A stretch of 8,718 bases of DNA, taken from contig JAJDAI010000182.1 of the NCBI GenBank assembly GCA_029261955.1, forward strand, positions 1 to 8,718. The letters are read 5' to 3'. The notes beneath the pieces were generated by a model that was not told the origin of the DNA, did no database searches, and saw nothing but the letters and a program-made list of their open reading frames with translations. Both the position numbers and the translations under genes were made by a program. This DNA is from Deltaproteobacteria bacterium. GTDB lineage: Bacteria; Myxococcota_A; UBA796; UBA9615. Shown one piece after another: positions 1 through 7,157 of the stretch. Every line of letters begins with the position of its first letter. Position 1 is the stretch's first letter.

Positions 1-1
1 C

Positions 2-700
2 CGCTGCGGGAGCGACTGCGACGACGACGACCCGGCGCGCTCGACCCTGCTGGCGGAGGCCTGCGACGGGGTCGACAACGACTGCGACGGGGTCTTGCCC
101 AGCGACGAGGGCGACTCGGACGGCGACGGACAGAGCGCCTGCTCCGGCGACTGCGACGACTCGGTCCCGACGACCTTCCTGGGCGCGGGCGAGGTCTGCG
201 ACGGGGTCGCCAACAACTGCGAGGGCACGATCGACGAGGGCTGCGAGGGGGACGACGACGACGCGGCGGACGACGACGATGTCGCGGACGACGACGATGT
301 CGCGGACGACGACGATGTCGTGGACGACGACGACAGCGCGGACGACGACGACAGCGCGGACGACGACGACACGACACCAGACGACGACGACAGCGCGGAC
401 GACGACGACGTCACCGCGGACGACGACGACGCGACACCAGACGACGACGACGTCACCGCGGACGACGACGACGCGACACCAGACGACGACGACGTCACCG
501 CGGACGACGACGACACGACACCAGACGACGACGACGACTCGACGAGCCAGCCGAACGTTGACGACGACGACGCCACCGAGCCCAGCGACGACGACGACGC
601 AGCCCCCCGCTCCCCCGGGATCCTGCTCAACTGCTCCGCCGCCGGCCCCTCCAGTCCCCTGCTCCTGATGCTGGTCCCGCTGCTGCGCCGCCGTCGTTGA
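2..700 (+). CDS. Asp-rich surface protein with MopE-type metal-binding motifs and MYXO-CTERM-like tail (5' end outside window)
   Basis: The frame is open from the left edge, so the N-terminus is missing and 232 residues are visible. The internal TTG at 95 lies inside the motif region and is not the start. Residues 1-81 carry Cys/Asp-rich repeats: DCDDDD, then CDGVDNDCDG at 21-30, then DCDD (50-53) followed by EVCDG, NNCEG and DEGC at 64-81. These resemble the 'putative metal-binding motif' family (Pfam MopE type), thought to bind Ca2+ or Cu. Residues 84 to about 205 are a low-complexity linker of DDDD blocks spaced by SA, VA, VTA, ATP or TTP. The last 26 residues have Cys211 in NCSAAG, a hydrophobic stretch (LLLMLVPLL, 220-228) and RRRR. 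That is the layout of a MYXO-CTERM sorting signal, which is cleaved by myxosortase and leaves the protein surface-attached. The function of the protein itself is unknown. Confidence 0.85.
   Translation, partial: RCGSDCDDDDPARSTLLAEACDGVDNDCDGVLPSDEGDSDGDGQSACSGDCDDSVPTTFLGAGEVCDGVANNCEGTIDEGCEGDDDDAADDDDVADDDDVADDDDVVDDDDSADDDDSADDDDTTPDDDDSADDDDVTADDDDATPDDDDVTADDDDATPDDDDVTADDDDTTPDDDDDSTSQPNVDDDDATEPSDDDDAAPRSPGILLNCSAAGPSSPLLLMLVPLLRRRR
410..535 (+). repeat. 42-bp in-frame tandem repeat encoding VTADDDD-(A/T)TPDDDD, three copies
   Basis: Three head-to-tail units start at 410, 452 and 494. Each encodes VTADDDDATPDDDD. The third has one base change that turns ATP into TTP. They sit within a longer GAC-rich tract (about 250-600) encoding four-Asp blocks. 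The unit is 14 codons long, so copy changes keep the frame. The near-identity of the units suggests recent expansion by slippage or unequal crossing-over. Confidence 0.9.
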
Positions 701-704
701 TAGA

Positions 705-721
705 CTCCTGCGCCGCAGGAG
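705..721 (+). promoter_or_regulatory. Hairpin sequestering the glpK Shine-Dalgarno
   Basis: CTCCTGC (705-711), loop GCC (712-714) and GCAGGAG (715-721) form a perfect 7-bp stem with a 3-nt loop. The right arm contains most of AGGAGGA (717-723), the only good SD for the glpK ATG at 728 (4-nt spacer). The stop of the upstream gene is at 698-700. A ribosome terminating there would cover the left arm and could free the SD, which would couple the two genes. The pairing is read directly from the sequence. The regulatory role is inferred. Confidence 0.6.
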
Positions 722-727
722 GACCCC

Positions 728-2206
728 ATGGCTTCACACATCCTCGCCATCGATCAAGGCACGACGGGCACGACCGTCATGGTCCTCGACAGCAAGCTCA
801 ACGTGCTGTCGAAGGTCAATCAGGAGTTCCCCCAGATCTACCCCCGCCCGGGCTGGGTCGAACACGACCCCGACGCCATCTGGAAGACGGTGGAGGCCGT
901 GGTCCCGCAGGCCCTGCAGAAGGCCGGCATCGACGGCGGCGCGATCGCGGGCATCGGCATCACCAACCAGCGCGAGACGACCGTCGTCTGGCGTCGGCGC
1001 GACGGCAGCCCGGTGCACAACGCCATCGTCTGGCAGTGCCGCCGCACCACGGAGTTCTGCCAGGGCTTGAGGGACGAGGGACTCACCGACCTCTTCCGCT
1101 CCAAGACCGGCCTGGTGCTCGACCCCTACTTCAGCGGCACGAAGGTGCGCTGGATCCTCGACCACGTCGACGGCGCGCGCGCCGCGGCGGACCAGGGCGA
1201 CCTGGCGTTCGGGACCATCGACAGCTTCCTGGTCTGGCGCCTGAGCGGCGGCGACACCCACGTCACCGACGTGTCCAACGCCTCGCGCACCCTGCTCATG
1301 GACCTGAACAGCCTCGCCTGGGACGACGAGCTGCTCGGCCACATCGGCGTGCCCCGCTCCATGCTCCCGGAGATCCGCTCCAGCTCGGAGATCTACGGGC
1401 GCACCCGCGGCCTGTCCGTCCTGCCCGACGGCATCCCCATCGCCGGCATGGCGGGCGACCAGCAAGCCGCGCTCTTCGGCCAGGTCTGCTTCCACCCCGG
1501 CGAAGCGAAGTGCACCTACGGCACCGGCGCGTTTCTGCTCATGAACACCGGCGACCGCCCGGTGCCCTCCACCCACGGCCTGCTGACGACCGTCGGCTGG
1601 AAGGTCGGCGACCAGGTCGACTACGCGCTCGAGGGCTCGGCCTTCATCGCCGGCGCCGCCGTGCAGTGGCTGCGCGACGGGCTGGGCATCATCCAGAGCG
1701 CCAGCGAGATCGAGGCCCTGGCCCGCACCGTCTCGGACAGCGGCGGCGTGACCTTCGTGCCCGCGCTCACCGGGCTCGGCGCACCGCACTGGCGGGCGGG
1801 AGCTCGCGGGATCATCACCGGGCTCGACCGCGGGGTGACCCGCGGGCACCTGGCGCGCGCGACGCTCGAGGGCATCGCGCTCCAGAACACCGACGTGCTC
1901 CGGGCCATGGAAGCCGACAGCGGCGTGAAGCTCAAGGCCCTGAAGGTGGACGGCGGCGCGGCGGCAAACGACCTGCTCATGCAGCTCCAGGCCGACCTGC
2001 TGAACGTGCCGATCGTGCGCCCGCAGATGCTCGAGACCACGGCCCTCGGCGCCGGCCTGCTCGCGGGCCTGGCGACGGGCGTCTGGGACAACAAGGAGGA
2101 GGCGCGCGACGCCTGGCGCATGGACCGCCGCTTCGAGCCGAACATGGACGCCGCTGAGCGGGACGAGCGCCTCGCGCGCTGGACCTCCGCCGTCGAACGG
2201 GCCTGA
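728..2206 (+). CDS. glpK: Glycerol kinase
   Basis: The product is 492 aa, close to the roughly 500 aa usual for glycerol kinase (FGGY sugar kinase family). It phosphorylates glycerol with ATP to glycerol-3-phosphate in the cytoplasm, feeding glycolysis or lipid synthesis. The N-terminal phosphate-binding loop is AIDQGTTGTT (residues 7-16). Next come YPRPGWVEHD, then GITNQRETTVVW, then the GDQQAALFGQ motif with the expected catalytic base at Asp244. TYGTGAF, the C-terminal domain motif TGLGAPHW and VDGGAAANDLLMQ follow in family order. The His that PTS HPr phosphorylates in enterococcal enzymes (near 232) is absent, so HPr control is unlikely. The ATG at 728 has AGGAGGA upstream. No glycerol facilitator or glycerol-3-phosphate dehydrogenase gene is seen beside it. 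A 4-bp gap to the next gene suggests co-transcription. Confidence 0.95.
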   Translation: MASHILAIDQGTTGTTVMVLDSKLNVLSKVNQEFPQIYPRPGWVEHDPDAIWKTVEAVVPQALQKAGIDGGAIAGIGITNQRETTVVWRRRDGSPVHNAIVWQCRRTTEFCQGLRDEGLTDLFRSKTGLVLDPYFSGTKVRWILDHVDGARAAADQGDLAFGTIDSFLVWRLSGGDTHVTDVSNASRTLLMDLNSLAWDDELLGHIGVPRSMLPEIRSSSEIYGRTRGLSVLPDGIPIAGMAGDQQAALFGQVCFHPGEAKCTYGTGAFLLMNTGDRPVPSTHGLLTTVGWKVGDQVDYALEGSAFIAGAAVQWLRDGLGIIQSASEIEALARTVSDSGGVTFVPALTGLGAPHWRAGARGIITGLDRGVTRGHLARATLEGIALQNTDVLRAMEADSGVKLKALKVDGGAAANDLLMQLQADLLNVPIVRPQMLETTALGAGLLAGLATGVWDNKEEARDAWRMDRRFEPNMDAAERDERLARWTSAVERA

Positions 2207-2210
2207 AGCC

Positions 2211-2822
2211 ATGAAGCGCGCACTTCCCTGGGTCATCGGCGGGGCGATCGTCTTCGCCATCGTGCACTTCGCTCGCGACAAGGGGATGGAGGACCCGGTG
2301 GTGCCGCCTGCCTCGGAGACGGCGCCGGCCGAGCCCACCGAGTCCCGCGTCCCGCCCGCCCGCGTCCCGCCGAGCGAGCCCGCGCCGAGCCAGCAGGAGC
2401 CTTCCACCGAAGAAGCCGAAGAAGCCGAAGGGGCGGACGGAGCGGCGGAGCCAGCCGAGGGCTCCAACCCCTTCGCCGTGCTGCTCGACCAGGGCCAGGC
2501 CTTCACGGACGAGGCGGCGGGCATGCAGGACATGAGCACCCTCGACCCCGACGACGAGGCCTACGACCCGCTGACCGAAGCACGTCAGATCTTCCACGAC
2601 TTCGAGGATGATCTGCGCGGCCACCAGCCCCTGAACCCGCCCGTCTTCAAGCAGCTGCTCAAGAAGCACAAGGAGAGGAACGGCGACATCCTCAAGCGCG
2701 CCGACGCGCTGCGAAAGGCCGGTCACCCCGAGTACGCGGCCGACATGATGGGCGAGTGGTCCCGCCTCTACGGCCACTACCAGGCCCAGGCCTACGGCCG
2801 CCGCCCCGTGCCCACCGACTGA
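2211..2822 (+). CDS. Hypothetical membrane-anchored protein with Pro/Glu/Ala-rich linker
   Basis: I do not recognise this 203-aa protein. One hydrophobic segment at residues 5-20 (LPWVIGGAIVFAIVHF) follows a short basic N-terminus (MKR). This suggests a single-pass anchor or uncleaved signal, with the rest outside the inner membrane. Residues 28-85 are low-complexity and rich in Pro, Ala and Glu (PPAR/VPPSEPAPS, then EEAEEAEGADG). Residues 86-203 look folded and mostly helical, with an acidic first part and a basic Lys/Arg segment (KQLLKKHKERNGD). The ATG is 4 bp after the glpK stop with no clear SD of its own, so translation is probably coupled to glpK. It ends 15 bp before a convergent minus-strand reading frame. 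A structural or tethering role is possible but not shown. Confidence 0.75.
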   Translation: MKRALPWVIGGAIVFAIVHFARDKGMEDPVVPPASETAPAEPTESRVPPARVPPSEPAPSQQEPSTEEAEEAEGADGAAEPAEGSNPFAVLLDQGQAFTDEAAGMQDMSTLDPDDEAYDPLTEARQIFHDFEDDLRGHQPLNPPVFKQLLKKHKERNGDILKRADALRKAGHPEYAADMMGEWSRLYGHYQAQAYGRRPVPTD

Positions 2823-2837
2823 ACGACGCCGCGGCGG

Positions 2838-3401
2838 TCAGACCCCACCGCGCGCACGCAGCCAGAAGGGGTCGATGCCCGGCTGATCCGGATCGACGAA
2901 GCCCCCCGGCAAGGGCGCCGCGATGGCCAGCTCGGGCGCGACCTCGCGGAGCCGCTGGATCGGCTGGTACCAGGCGTGCAGCGCCAGGGCGAAGGTGCCC
3001 CAGTGCACCGGAAGCACCACCCGGCCGCGGACCTGTGAGTGCATGCGCGCGGCCTCGTCCGGCCCCAGGTGGATGGTCCCCCAGGCTTCGTGCCACGCCC
3101 CGATCTCGATCATCGTCAGGTCGAAGGGCCCCAGCCGCTCCCCGATCTCGGACGCCTGAGCGAAGGGCCCCGTGTCCCCCGAGAACCAGAGTCGGTGGGC
3201 GGGCCCCACGAAGGCCCAGGAGCACCACAGCGTGCGGTTCCGCTCCACCCCGCGCGCGCTGAAGTGCCGCGCCGGCGTCGACACGAGCCGCAGGCCGTCA
3301 ACCTCCACCTCGTCCCACCAGTCCAGCTCCGTGATGCGCTCGGGCGGCACGCCCCAGGACTCCAGGTGAGCCCCCTCGGGCGCGGCGCCGAACCGCTGCA
3401 A
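2838..3401 (-). pseudogene. 5'-truncated metallo-beta-lactamase-fold hydrolase (NAPE-PLD/UlaG-like), probable pseudogene
   Basis: The 187-aa frame from a TTG matches the second half of NAPE-PLD-like MBL-fold hydrolases (Lactamase_B_2 type). It has ELDWWDE, TPARHFSARG, TLWCSWAF, FSGDTGPF, GPFDL, IHLGPDEA and LPVHWGTF. The expected ligands His46, Asp76 and His133 are present, as is the conserved His111. The first half, with the HxHxDH motif essential for the metal centre, is absent. Family-like sequence (LSWLARLG) continues in frame upstream of the TTG to about 3428. There it meets the stop codon (3430-3432) of the Asp-rich lipoprotein gene. The upstream DNA in all frames belongs to that lipoprotein. 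No internal stop is seen, so the loss may be recent. Alternatives are an assembly deletion or a domesticated half-domain. No activity is expected without the HxHxDH half. Confidence 0.7.
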
Positions 3402-3429
3402 GCCGAGTCTGGCCAGCCAGGACAGCGGC

Positions 3430-4217
<788 letters not shown>

Positions 4218-4218
<1 letters not shown>

Positions 4219-4943
4219 CAGAATCGCCCCCGCAAGCCGAGGCGCACGCCCTCGCCGTCGTAGCCCAGGGAGAAGCCGTCGAGGCGGGGCACGGGCCGAG
4301 CCGCCGACGGGCGGGCCTGGCCGCTCGGGCGGCTCTTCGCGATGACCACGGCGCCGATGACCTCGAGCGCCACCCCGATGCCGAGGATGGGCGCGCCCAT
4401 GGCCGCCCAGGTGCCGCTGTCGTTGCCCTGCACCGCGTGGTGCACGTCGTTGAAGACGAAGACGCCGCCCAGGACCAGGGGCACGCCGCCGCCGATCATC
4501 AGGCCGATGCCGGCGCCTCGGGGCGGCGCGGGCCGGGTGCGCAGCGTGGGAGCGGGCGCGTAGTCCCCATCGCGGCGGGCCACGACGCGGCGCTCCAGCC
4601 GCTTCCCCTGCTCCACCACGTCGGGCTCCAGCCCCTTGAGTCGGAAGAACTGCTTCAGCTCGTACAGCGCGGCGTCGTAGTTCTCTTCGGCTTCGAGCGC
4701 ACGCACGAGCACGAGGCGAGCCGGGGCGGTGGCGAAGCTGACGTCGAGGGTCAGGACCTCCTCCGCGAGCTGCCGGGCCAGGCGCCAGTTGCCCTCATCG
4801 GCAGCCTTCTGGGCCTGCTTCTGGAGCACGTCGGCCTGGTCGATCGTGTCGAAGCCCCCGACATCCTGGGCGTGAGCCGTCGGAGCTGCGCACAGCAGTG
4901 CGGCGGCCAATAGGACCAGCAGCGATCGTCGGACACCCTCCAC
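4218..4943 (-). CDS. Secreted TPR-like protein with two C-terminal transmembrane segments
   Basis: The product is 241 aa from a GTG at 4943, the first start after an in-frame stop at 4974-4976. A cleavable signal peptide is clear: VRRSLLVLLAAALL core, likely cut after AHA (residue 25). Residues 36-115 are amphipathic helices with TPR-like spacing (AADEGNWRLARQLAEEVLTL, then AEENYDAALYELKQFF). A Pro/Arg linker follows (127-142), then hydrophobic segments at about 143-165 and 180-202 around a short polar loop. The C-terminus is a beta-like stretch ending in Phe (VRLGLRGRF). Myxobacterial envelope proteins often have this TPR-plus-two-TM layout, but I know of no defined function. It is first in a minus-strand operon with the Asp-repeat lipoprotein, overlapping it by one base. 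No SD precedes the GTG. A TATAGA hexamer lies 7 nt upstream of it. Confidence 0.8.
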
Positions 4944-4950
4944 TGAGGGC

Positions 4951-4956
4951 TCTATA
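4951..4956 (-). promoter_or_regulatory. Possible -10 element for a leaderless transcript of the TPR-like gene
   Basis: On the minus strand TATAGA is followed by 7 nt and then the GTG start at 4943. Transcription from this hexamer would begin at or next to the start codon, which fits the lack of an SD. I see no convincing -35 hexamer at the usual distance (16-18 bp gives TCTGAA, CTCTGA or CCTCTG), so confidence is low. Confidence 0.3.
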
Positions 4957-4987
4957 GCACTGTGGGGGTTGATTCAGAGGGTTCGTC

Positions 4988-5041
4988 GGGGGGGGGGTCA
5001 GGACACCGAGGGGGGTCAGGACACCGAGGGGGGTCAGGGGG
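4988..5041. repeat. G-tract tandem repeat, 18-bp unit
   Basis: The unit TCAGGACACCGAGGGGGG is repeated at 4998-5015 and 5016-5033, with a partial third copy (TCAGGGGG) to 5041. A ten-G run precedes it (4988-4997). The four G runs are 10, 6, 6 and 5 long, separated by 12, 12 and 3 nt. The G-rich strand could form a G-quadruplex, though two loops are long. The array lies just upstream of the TPR-like gene and downstream of the DUF4097-like gene. Confidence 0.85.
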
Positions 5042-5078
5042 AACCCTGCGGGTTCCTTGGCAGAAGCCGGAGGCTTCT
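5040..5078 (-). terminator. Two consecutive triloop hairpins, possible terminator after the DUF4097-like gene
   Basis: In plus-strand coordinates, 5062-5068 AGAAGCC pairs with 5072-5078 GGCTTCT (loop GGA), and 5040-5046 GGAACCC pairs with 5050-5056 GGGTTCC (loop TGC). Both stems are perfect 7-bp stems with 3-nt loops. On the minus strand they begin 17 nt after the stop of the 5095-5751 gene. Neither is followed by a U-tract on either strand, so a classic intrinsic terminator is not certain. They may instead pause polymerase or protect the 3' end. Confidence 0.45.
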
Positions 5079-5094
5079 ACTCGCACCGTCGGGC

Positions 5095-5751
5095 TCAGAA
5101 CCCGCGAATCACCAGATCCCCGCTCACCGCCTCGGCCCGCAGGGACGAAGCCGCCGCCGGATCCTCGGTGATCCCCTCGATGGTCACGGAGCCCGAGGCG
5201 CTCGCGTCCACGCGGTAGCTGCCGGCCGGCACGCGCAGCACGACATCGCCCTCGCTCGACTCCAGCTCGACCGTGGTCGGGGTCGTGGCGAAGCTGACGT
5301 CGATGGCCCCACCGACCGTCGCGATGAAGAGCCCGCTCTCCAGGCCGCTGGCGTCGAGCGTGCCGGACTCGATGTCGACCGTCGTGTCCCCGGTCATCTC
5401 GTTGAGCTGCACGGTCCCGTCGCCGAGCTCCACGGTCCCGTCCGTCGCCGGCAGCAGGTCCACGAAGAAGTCGACGAGGCAATCGGCGCGCTCGCCGCAC
5501 TCGCCCTCGATCTCCAGAACCTGCTGGAGCACCTCGACCCGCACGGTCGGAACCGACACGCCGACGTACTGCGCCACGGCCCGGGTCTGACCCCGATCCA
5601 GGCTCGGATTCACGATGACGTTGCCGCTGTCCACGGAGAGCCCGTACCGCACGTAGTCGCGCGTGTGCTCGTAGTCGGTGGCGTCGATCGTGCGCTGGCA
5701 GCCGGCCAGCAGCATCAGCGAAGCGAAAAGGAACATCAGCTGCCGCATCAT
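5095..5751 (-). CDS. Lipoprotein with DUF4097-like repeat (beta-helix) domain
   Basis: The product is 218 aa. The signal peptide ends in the lipobox LAGC (Cys18), so it is probably exported and lipidated. Residues 37 to about 100 form a mixed region with two cysteines (85 and 91) that could form a disulphide. Residues 105-218 are short repeated beta-strands rich in Gly, Val, Thr and Ser: LGDGTVQL, GDTTVDIESGTLDASGL, VGGAIDVSF, SEGDVVLRVPAG, ASGSVTIEGI and VSGDLVIRGF. This pattern is typical of the DUF4097 'putative adhesin' beta-helix family. Two ATGs are adjacent (5751 and 5748). AAGGGAG lies 3 nt before the first and 6 nt before the second, so the second may be the true start. It is divergent from the HtrA operon across a short shared promoter region. 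No ligand is known. Confidence 0.8.
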   Translation of the reverse strand: MMRQLMFLFASLMLLAGCQRTIDATDYEHTRDYVRYGLSVDSGNVIVNPSLDRGQTRAVAQYVGVSVPTVRVEVLQQVLEIEGECGERADCLVDFFVDLLPATDGTVELGDGTVQLNEMTGDTTVDIESGTLDASGLESGLFIATVGGAIDVSFATTPTTVELESSEGDVVLRVPAGSYRVDASASGSVTIEGITEDPAAASSLRAEAVSGDLVIRGF

Positions 5752-5759
5752 CGGCTCCC

Positions 5760-5788
5760 TTGACCCGGCACCAACCCGGCGCCATTCT
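5760..5788 (+). promoter_or_regulatory. Promoter of the HtrA operon, probably giving a leaderless transcript
   Basis: TTGACC (5760-5765) matches five of six consensus -35 bases. After a 17-bp spacer comes CATTCT (5783-5788), which keeps the key A2 and T6 of a -10 element. The expected start site at 5795-5796 coincides with the ATG of the protease gene at 5796, which has no SD. The TTG at 5760 is therefore better read as -35 sequence than as a start codon. Confidence 0.5.
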
Positions 5789-5789
5789 C
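5784..5789 (-). promoter_or_regulatory. Possible overlapping -10 for the divergent lipoprotein gene
   Basis: Read on the minus strand, the same AT-containing patch gives GAGAAT, which matches four of six -10 bases. Transcription would start near 5777 and give a leader of about 25 nt that includes the AAGGGAG ribosome-binding site. No clear -35 is visible. The patch may thus act as a bidirectional promoter core. Confidence 0.3.
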
Positions 5790-5795
5790 CCGCGG

Positions 5796-7157
5796 ATGTC
5801 CGCGAACCCCTTGCGATCGTTGCTGCTGGTGGCGCTTCTCGCCATTCCGCAGCAGGCCTCCGGCAAGGACCTGCAGACCTCGATCTTGCAAGCGCAGGAT
5901 CAGGCTTTGTCGGCCCTCGTCAACATTCAGCCCATCACCGAGTCGTTTACGCGCGGTGAAGCGCGCAAGCAGGCCTCCGTTGGGAGTGGCTTCCTGATCG
6001 ATGATCAGGGCCACATCGTGACCAACTACCACGTCGCGGGCCGAGCCAAACAGCTGATGGTCACGCTCTCCAACAAAGAGCGCGTCGAGGCGGAGCTGGT
6101 CGGCGAGGACCCGCTGACGGACCTGGCGATCATCAAGATCCCGACGGAGACGGTGGAGGAGTTCGGCCTCGTGCCGCTGGCCTTCACGACGAGCTCGACG
6201 CTGCACGTCGGCCAGTTCGTGCTGGCGCTGGGCTCGCCGCTGGCCCTCGCGCGGACCATGACCTTCGGCATCGTCAGCAACACCGAGCGCTACCTCGCCG
6301 ACGGCATGTCGCTGCCCACGGGCGAGCGCACCGGCGAGTTCAACACCTGGATCCAGACGGACGCAGCCATCAACCCGGGCAACAGCGGCGGGCCGCTGAT
6401 CAACCTGTCGGGCCAGGTGGTCGGCGTGAACGCGCGCGGCGCGATGTTCGCGGACAACATCGGCTTCGCCATCCCCGCGGACACGGCGCGGCGCGTCGCG
6501 CACGACCTCATCGAGATCGGCGAGGTGCAGCGCAGCTACGTCGGCGTTCGCTTCCAGCCGCTCAAGGACTGGGAGGGCCTCTTCGAGGTCACCAAGGGCG
6601 AGGGCGTGCTCGTCGCGAGCGTCGAGGAGGGCGGGCCGGCCGCAGCGGCGGGTCTGAACGCCGGCGACATCCTGCTGACCTACGGCGGCGAAGAGGTCGG
6701 GGCGCGCTTCGACGAGGAGCTGCCCGGGCTCTACCAGCTGCTGGCGGAGACCGAGGTCGGCGCCGAGGTGCCGCTGACGGTCATGCGCCGTGGCCAGGGC
6801 CGCCTGGACTTGAAGCTGAAGACGGTGAACACCGGCCGGCTCCAGGGCGACCGCTTCGAGGCCGAGCACTGGGGCTTCGCGGTCAAGGGGATCACCGAGC
6901 AGATGGTCTTCGACCTGGACCTGCAGGACAACACGGGCGTCGTCGTCGAAGGCGTGCGCACGGGCGGACCGGCGCACCGCGGCAAGCTCCGCCGGGGCAC
7001 GGTCGTGCGTTCGGTCGAGGGCCAGTCGGTCGCCGACCTCGCGGGCTTCCAGGCGCTGTACGAGAAGCTCGGGGACAGCCCCGTCGTGCTCATCGTCCAG
7101 CGACACGAGAGCCAGTGGTACGTCCTGGTCGAGAAGAACGGGGAGAACGGACAGTGA
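5796..7157 (+). CDS. HtrA/DegP-type periplasmic serine endoprotease (S1C) with two PDZ domains
   Basis: From the ATG at 5796 the product is 453 aa, near the usual DegP/DegQ length. A signal peptide (residues 1 to about 22, RSLLLVALLAIPQQASG) predicts export to the periplasm. The trypsin-like domain has a full triad: His79 in GHIVTNYHVA, Asp109 in DPLTDLAIIKI and Ser197 in NPGNSGGPL. GSPLAL and GIVSNTER match the family loop and strand. PDZ1 spans about 247-345 (SYVGVRF, then GVLVASVEEGGPAAAAGLNAGD). PDZ2 spans about 347-445 (GVVVEGVRTGGPAHRGKLRRG). The role is degradation, and perhaps chaperoning, of misfolded envelope proteins. An upstream TTG at 5760 would add 12 residues but overlaps the promoter -35 and spoils the signal peptide. 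The gene overlaps the next by 4 bp (GTGA). I give no symbol because degP, degQ and htrA cannot be told apart here. Confidence 0.92.
   Translation: MSANPLRSLLLVALLAIPQQASGKDLQTSILQAQDQALSALVNIQPITESFTRGEARKQASVGSGFLIDDQGHIVTNYHVAGRAKQLMVTLSNKERVEAELVGEDPLTDLAIIKIPTETVEEFGLVPLAFTTSSTLHVGQFVLALGSPLALARTMTFGIVSNTERYLADGMSLPTGERTGEFNTWIQTDAAINPGNSGGPLINLSGQVVGVNARGAMFADNIGFAIPADTARRVAHDLIEIGEVQRSYVGVRFQPLKDWEGLFEVTKGEGVLVASVEEGGPAAAAGLNAGDILLTYGGEEVGARFDEELPGLYQLLAETEVGAEVPLTVMRRGQGRLDLKLKTVNTGRLQGDRFEAEHWGFAVKGITEQMVFDLDLQDNTGVVVEGVRTGGPAHRGKLRRGTVVRSVEGQSVADLAGFQALYEKLGDSPVVLIVQRHESQWYVLVEKNGENGQ

Noticed and set aside
250..600. Regular repeats that could suggest a CRISPR array
   Set aside because: The repeats are in-frame GAC-codon tracts with no unique spacers, and they lie inside a coding sequence.
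697..2157. Plus-strand alternative frame (486 codons) within glpK
   Set aside because: It is Arg/Pro/Gly/His-rich frame-shifted output of glpK with no family features.
734..2539. Long minus-strand open frame (601 codons) opposite glpK
   Set aside because: It is a shadow of high-GC coding DNA. The plus strand encodes a complete glycerol kinase with all family motifs, and the minus product is compositionally odd with no recognisable domain.
2827..2836. Palindrome CGCCGCGGCG between convergent genes as a terminator
   Set aside because: It has no loop and no U-tract, and such short palindromes are common by chance in high-GC DNA.
5760..5762. TTG as start of the HtrA protease
   Set aside because: It coincides with a good -35 hexamer. 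It adds 12 residues before the signal peptide and has no SD. The ATG at 5796 gives a standard signal sequence.
7115..7117. GTG as start of the HtrA pseudoprotease
   Set aside because: It would overlap the protease gene by 43 bp and place 13 charged residues before the signal peptide. The GTG at 7154 has the GTGA overlap and GGGAG upstream.
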